From STD2-77 sp964503935 (GTDB lineage: Bacteria; Patescibacteriota; Minisyncoccia; JAHIHE01; JAGLIN01): a stretch of 7,039 bases of DNA. The notes beneath the pieces are model-generated. The model was not told the DNA's origin. It ran no database searches and saw only the letters and a list, made by a program, of their open reading frames with translations. The DNA is taken from positions 1 through 7,039 of the forward strand of contig CAZDCJ010000045.1 of NCBI GenBank assembly GCA_964503935.1, read 5' to 3'. The position numbers and the translations under genes were made by a program. Below, piece by piece: positions 5,214 to 7,039 of this stretch (its first letter is position 1; the number at the start of each line of letters is the position of its first letter).

Positions 5214-5843
5214 ATGGAAAGCGACGTTTTTTCATATGAGATAACAAGGGAAGAAACCAGGAGTCGGAACGCGGGCTATATACAGTTGCTTCGCATCGTG
5301 TTGCCATCAGGATTATTGTTCGGCCTGATATGCGCGATAGCGACCCAAAGATACGACAAGAATCTTCCCGGCATGTATGATGCTTTGATAATATTCCTGC
5401 TTGCTTGGCTTGCCCGGGCGGCATTGATCAATAGATATTTTCCCTATGCTGAGAGATCATATCGGATGGATGGTCAAGGCATAACTATCTCCAAGGGAAA
5501 GAAGATAAAGAATTATAGGTGGGAAGAATTCGTGGATTATTTCGTTCCGGGTGACCGCGTGCCTATCCAAGACGGAGGTGTTTCGGCGGGTAATGAAGGC
5601 GGATCCGGAGAAGTTCCAGCTCCGAATTACCCGAAAAACTATGCGCCGTCCCTGGATTTCAGGACTACCTTCTATCTGAATCCGAAGGTGTACGGCCTTC
5701 GGAAGCTGATGAGGAATTATGTCGTGGTATATGGAGAGGCGGACAATTCGCGGAAAGTGAACGATTTTCTCTCTTCTTACTTGCCGCGACGGAAGATGGA
5801 GGCGCGGGATGAAGCGGGATTGATGCATTACGAATTCAAGTAA
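5214..5843 (+). CDS. Two-TM membrane protein with PH-like domain, function unknown
   Basis: The 209-residue protein has a short charged N-terminus, two hydrophobic segments (about 22-44 and 55-73) and a cytoplasmic C-terminal domain. That domain begins SYRMDGQGITISKGKKIKNYRWEEF (82-106) and ends in a helix with DFLSSYLPRR (184-193). A Gly/Pro-rich insert (about 119-142) interrupts it. The pattern of a GI-x-I strand, a lysine turn, a W-E-E segment and a final L-x-x-(Y/F)-LP helix fits a bacterial PH-like fold and matches the plan of the 2157 protein at low identity. The start follows the NUDIX stop by 16 bp with no Shine-Dalgarno sequence, so translation may depend on coupling. An ATG at 5210 is out of frame. 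I do not recognise a named family. Confidence 0.85.
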   Translation: MESDVFSYEITREETRSRNAGYIQLLRIVLPSGLLFGLICAIATQRYDKNLPGMYDALIIFLLAWLARAALINRYFPYAERSYRMDGQGITISKGKKIKNYRWEEFVDYFVPGDRVPIQDGGVSAGNEGGSGEVPAPNYPKNYAPSLDFRTTFYLNPKVYGLRKLMRNYVVVYGEADNSRKVNDFLSSYLPRRKMEARDEAGLMHYEFK

Positions 5844-6128
5844 ATCGCCTATTGATAAATTGTAATAATCAGCCTTATGCTTATCGTTTTGCTGCAATTC
5901 TAGGATAGTGATTGTAAATCTCGAATAATTTTTTGTCATTCCGAGCGGAGTCGAGAAATCCCTCTCTTAGGATGAAGCTATGTGATGATAGGCGGGATAA
6001 GCGGTAGTGTAGAAATCCCTCACTGCATTCGGGGTGACAAAATGAGGGCATGTTCCCGGATATCAGGTAGTTGATGAAAGAGGATCAAGCATCTGAGGAT
6101 TTTTTGGAATAAGGATGGTTCGCTTAAA
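5844..6128. other. 285-bp intergenic stretch, mostly occupied by a repeat element
   Basis: No coding frame is supported. The central 112 bp is the inverted-repeat element at 5931-6042. No clear terminator is seen for the 5214 gene. A T6 tract near 6101-6106 lacks a convincing stem before it. Confidence 0.6.
5931..6042. repeat. 112-bp MITE-like element with terminal inverted repeats
   Basis: The element begins TTTTGTCA (5931-5938) and ends TGACAAAA (6035-6042), a perfect 8-bp terminal inverted repeat. Inside, the left end reads TTCCGAGCGGAGTCGAGAAA and continues TCCCTC, while the right end carries GAAATCCCTCACTGCATTCG followed by GGG. Both resemble the widespread GTCATTCCGAGCG...GAATGACA intergenic repeat seen in many bacterial and Patescibacteria genomes (recalled, not searched). 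It encodes no protein. It lies just upstream of the broken gene at 6228. Confidence 0.7.
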
Positions 6129-6199
6129 ATGGATCTGCGCAAGATCTATCCTCCGCGCAAGACGGGCGAATTAACTATCATGAATAGGGCGTTGATCTA

Positions 6200-6205
6200 T
6201 ATAAT
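6200..6205 (+). promoter_or_regulatory. Consensus -10 box upstream of the broken gene
   Basis: A perfect TATAAT lies 28 bp before the preferred ATG (6228). No good -35 is visible at 16-18 bp. AATAAT (6209-6214) followed by TATCC resembles the leader motif of the 2157 and NUDIX genes, but at a different distance from the start. Confidence 0.35.
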
Positions 6206-6227
6206 TCAAATAATTATCCATAAAGAC

Positions 6228-7039
6228 ATGCAAATGAACGGAGTCGGCCTAACTCCCAGGAAGAAGCCGGCAAAAATGGTGTTTTTTGCCATCGGTATCT
6301 TGGCTTTGGCAACAATCGCGATCTGTCTCTAGAATGTTTTTTCGGAAAAGGAAAACAGGCCGGCTTCTGAAGAAGGATACTTGTTCGGCATCTCTTCTGT
6401 CCGGGTGGCAGGCGACGGCAAGTCCGTCATCGACGCGGATAGCGGCGAGGCGATCTTCACGATCGAGGCGGCTCAGGCATACCTGAATGAAGCTAAGCTT
6501 GCTTATAATGCCGATACTTTCGAGACTACGGATGAGAAATATGCCGGCAGTTGTTTCGAAGAGGCTGTGCTTTCTGAAGATAAGGAAAAAATAATATTTT
6601 CTACTTCTTGCCTGCCGGGCGATATGTCCGAGGCATGGGTCGGAGTTTATGAGCTCATCATTAACCGACTCTCCTTGTTTTTCAGACGCTGATGGCAGTG
6701 GAATCGTTCCTTCAGCGTCGGCATGTATCGGGGGTGAGCTGCAATTGGCATTCCGCTTCTTGCAGGGCGACGGAGGAAATAACTTCGTCTGGTCTCTGGA
6801 CAATAAGAGCGTGATTTATGATTCGACCTTAGGCCTGACCGAATGGAGCCTGGAAAAGACTATAGAGGTGGCGACGGGAGAAGCGGCGGTTACGGAGACT
6901 TGCGAGAAATATGAGGAGAAAGGGATGGATAGCAAAGATGCCTGTTATAGGGTGGTAGCGCGGGAGAAAAATGACGAGAGCGTCTGCGCTCAGATCGGAT
7001 TGCCGGAAACCAGGTCGGATTGCTATCTGGAACTTGCCA
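6228..7039 (+). pseudogene. Secreted/anchored Cys-repeat protein gene, broken by TAG and a frameshift; runs off the right edge
   Basis: Three pieces form one protein. Piece 1 (6228-6329) is MQMNGVGLTP, a basic stretch and a membrane segment (FFAIGILALATIAICL). It ends at TAG 6330-6332. Piece 2 continues in the same frame, NVFSEKENRPASEEG onward, through SGEAIFTIEAAQAYLNEAKL, YAGSCFEEAVLSEDKEKIIF and SCLPGDMSEAWVGVYEL to about 6653. Piece 3 is one base forward (positions 1 mod 3) from about 6655: SSLTDSPCFSDADGSG, then FVWSLDNKSVIYD, then Cys-rich half-repeats DACYRVVA...DESVCAQI and SDCYLELA to the edge. The frame of piece 2 instead closes at TGA 6690-6692. Protein-like character on both sides of each break suggests recent inactivation, sequencing error or, less likely, recoding. 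An earlier in-frame ATG at 6129 lies before the TATAAT and is less likely. The intact protein would be a membrane-anchored extracytoplasmic domain of unknown function. Confidence 0.75.

Noticed and set aside
5457..5939. 160-codon minus-strand frame
   Set aside because: It is antisense to the 5214 gene and shows no motif. Its start falls inside the repeat element.
5931..6042. CRISPR repeat or attachment site
   Set aside because: There is a single inverted-repeat unit with no direct repeats or spacers, and no integrase is nearby.
6330..6332. Alternative genetic code (UAG as sense)
   Set aside because: It rests on one in-frame TAG, accompanied by a frameshift in the same gene. UGA recoding is also excluded by its use as a normal stop in four intact genes.
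6249..6803. 184-codon minus-strand frame over the broken gene
   Set aside because: Tempting, because the plus strand is broken here. However, the plus-strand pieces show coherent membrane, strand and cysteine patterns, while the minus frame has none.

Overview
The window looks like a piece of a small-genome bacterium of the Candidate Phyla Radiation (Patescibacteria, perhaps a Parcubacteria or Moranbacteria relative). This is inferred from several traits. There are tRNA genes without an encoded CCA. Most genes lack a clear Shine-Dalgarno sequence. There is a type IV pilin of the kind common in these genomes, next to a small membrane protein with an SGGKVK-KEQA motif. Two small proteins combine two membrane segments with a PH-like domain. 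Two intergenic palindromic repeats resemble ones I recall from such genomes. No rRNA or ribosomal protein is present, so the phylum is not proven. UGA is a normal stop here (it ends capA, the 2157 gene, the 3311 gene and the pilin), which argues against the Gracilibacteria/SR1 code.

Layout, left to right. A truncated tRNA-Ser(UGA) on the minus strand is followed by a double-hairpin repeat and a promoter. Then come a membrane-anchored CapA-family protein (248-1315) and an AT-rich gene for a membrane-anchored beta-sandwich protein (1342-1977). After a regulatory-looking gap lies a protein with a Lys/Ala-rich tail, two membrane segments and a PH-like domain (2157-3089). A complete tRNA-Arg(GCG) with its own terminator follows, then a probable two-gene unit of a small membrane protein and a type IV pilin (3311-4196). 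A 311-bp gap ends in a terminator. Next is a second probable two-gene unit: a COG4112-like NUDIX hydrolase (4508-5197) and a second 2TM/PH-like membrane protein (5214-5843). A gap carries a 112-bp MITE-like inverted-repeat element. Last is a gene broken by an in-frame TAG and a frameshift, which runs off the right edge.

The common theme is the cell envelope: nearly every protein except the NUDIX enzyme is membrane-anchored or exported. No pathway can be reconstructed, and I see no defence system, CRISPR array, insertion sequence or prophage. The most notable points are the double-broken but otherwise well-preserved secreted-protein gene, a promoter/leader/start arrangement shared to the base between two unrelated genes, a GCG-anticodon tRNA-Arg, and one gene whose base composition differs clearly from its neighbours.
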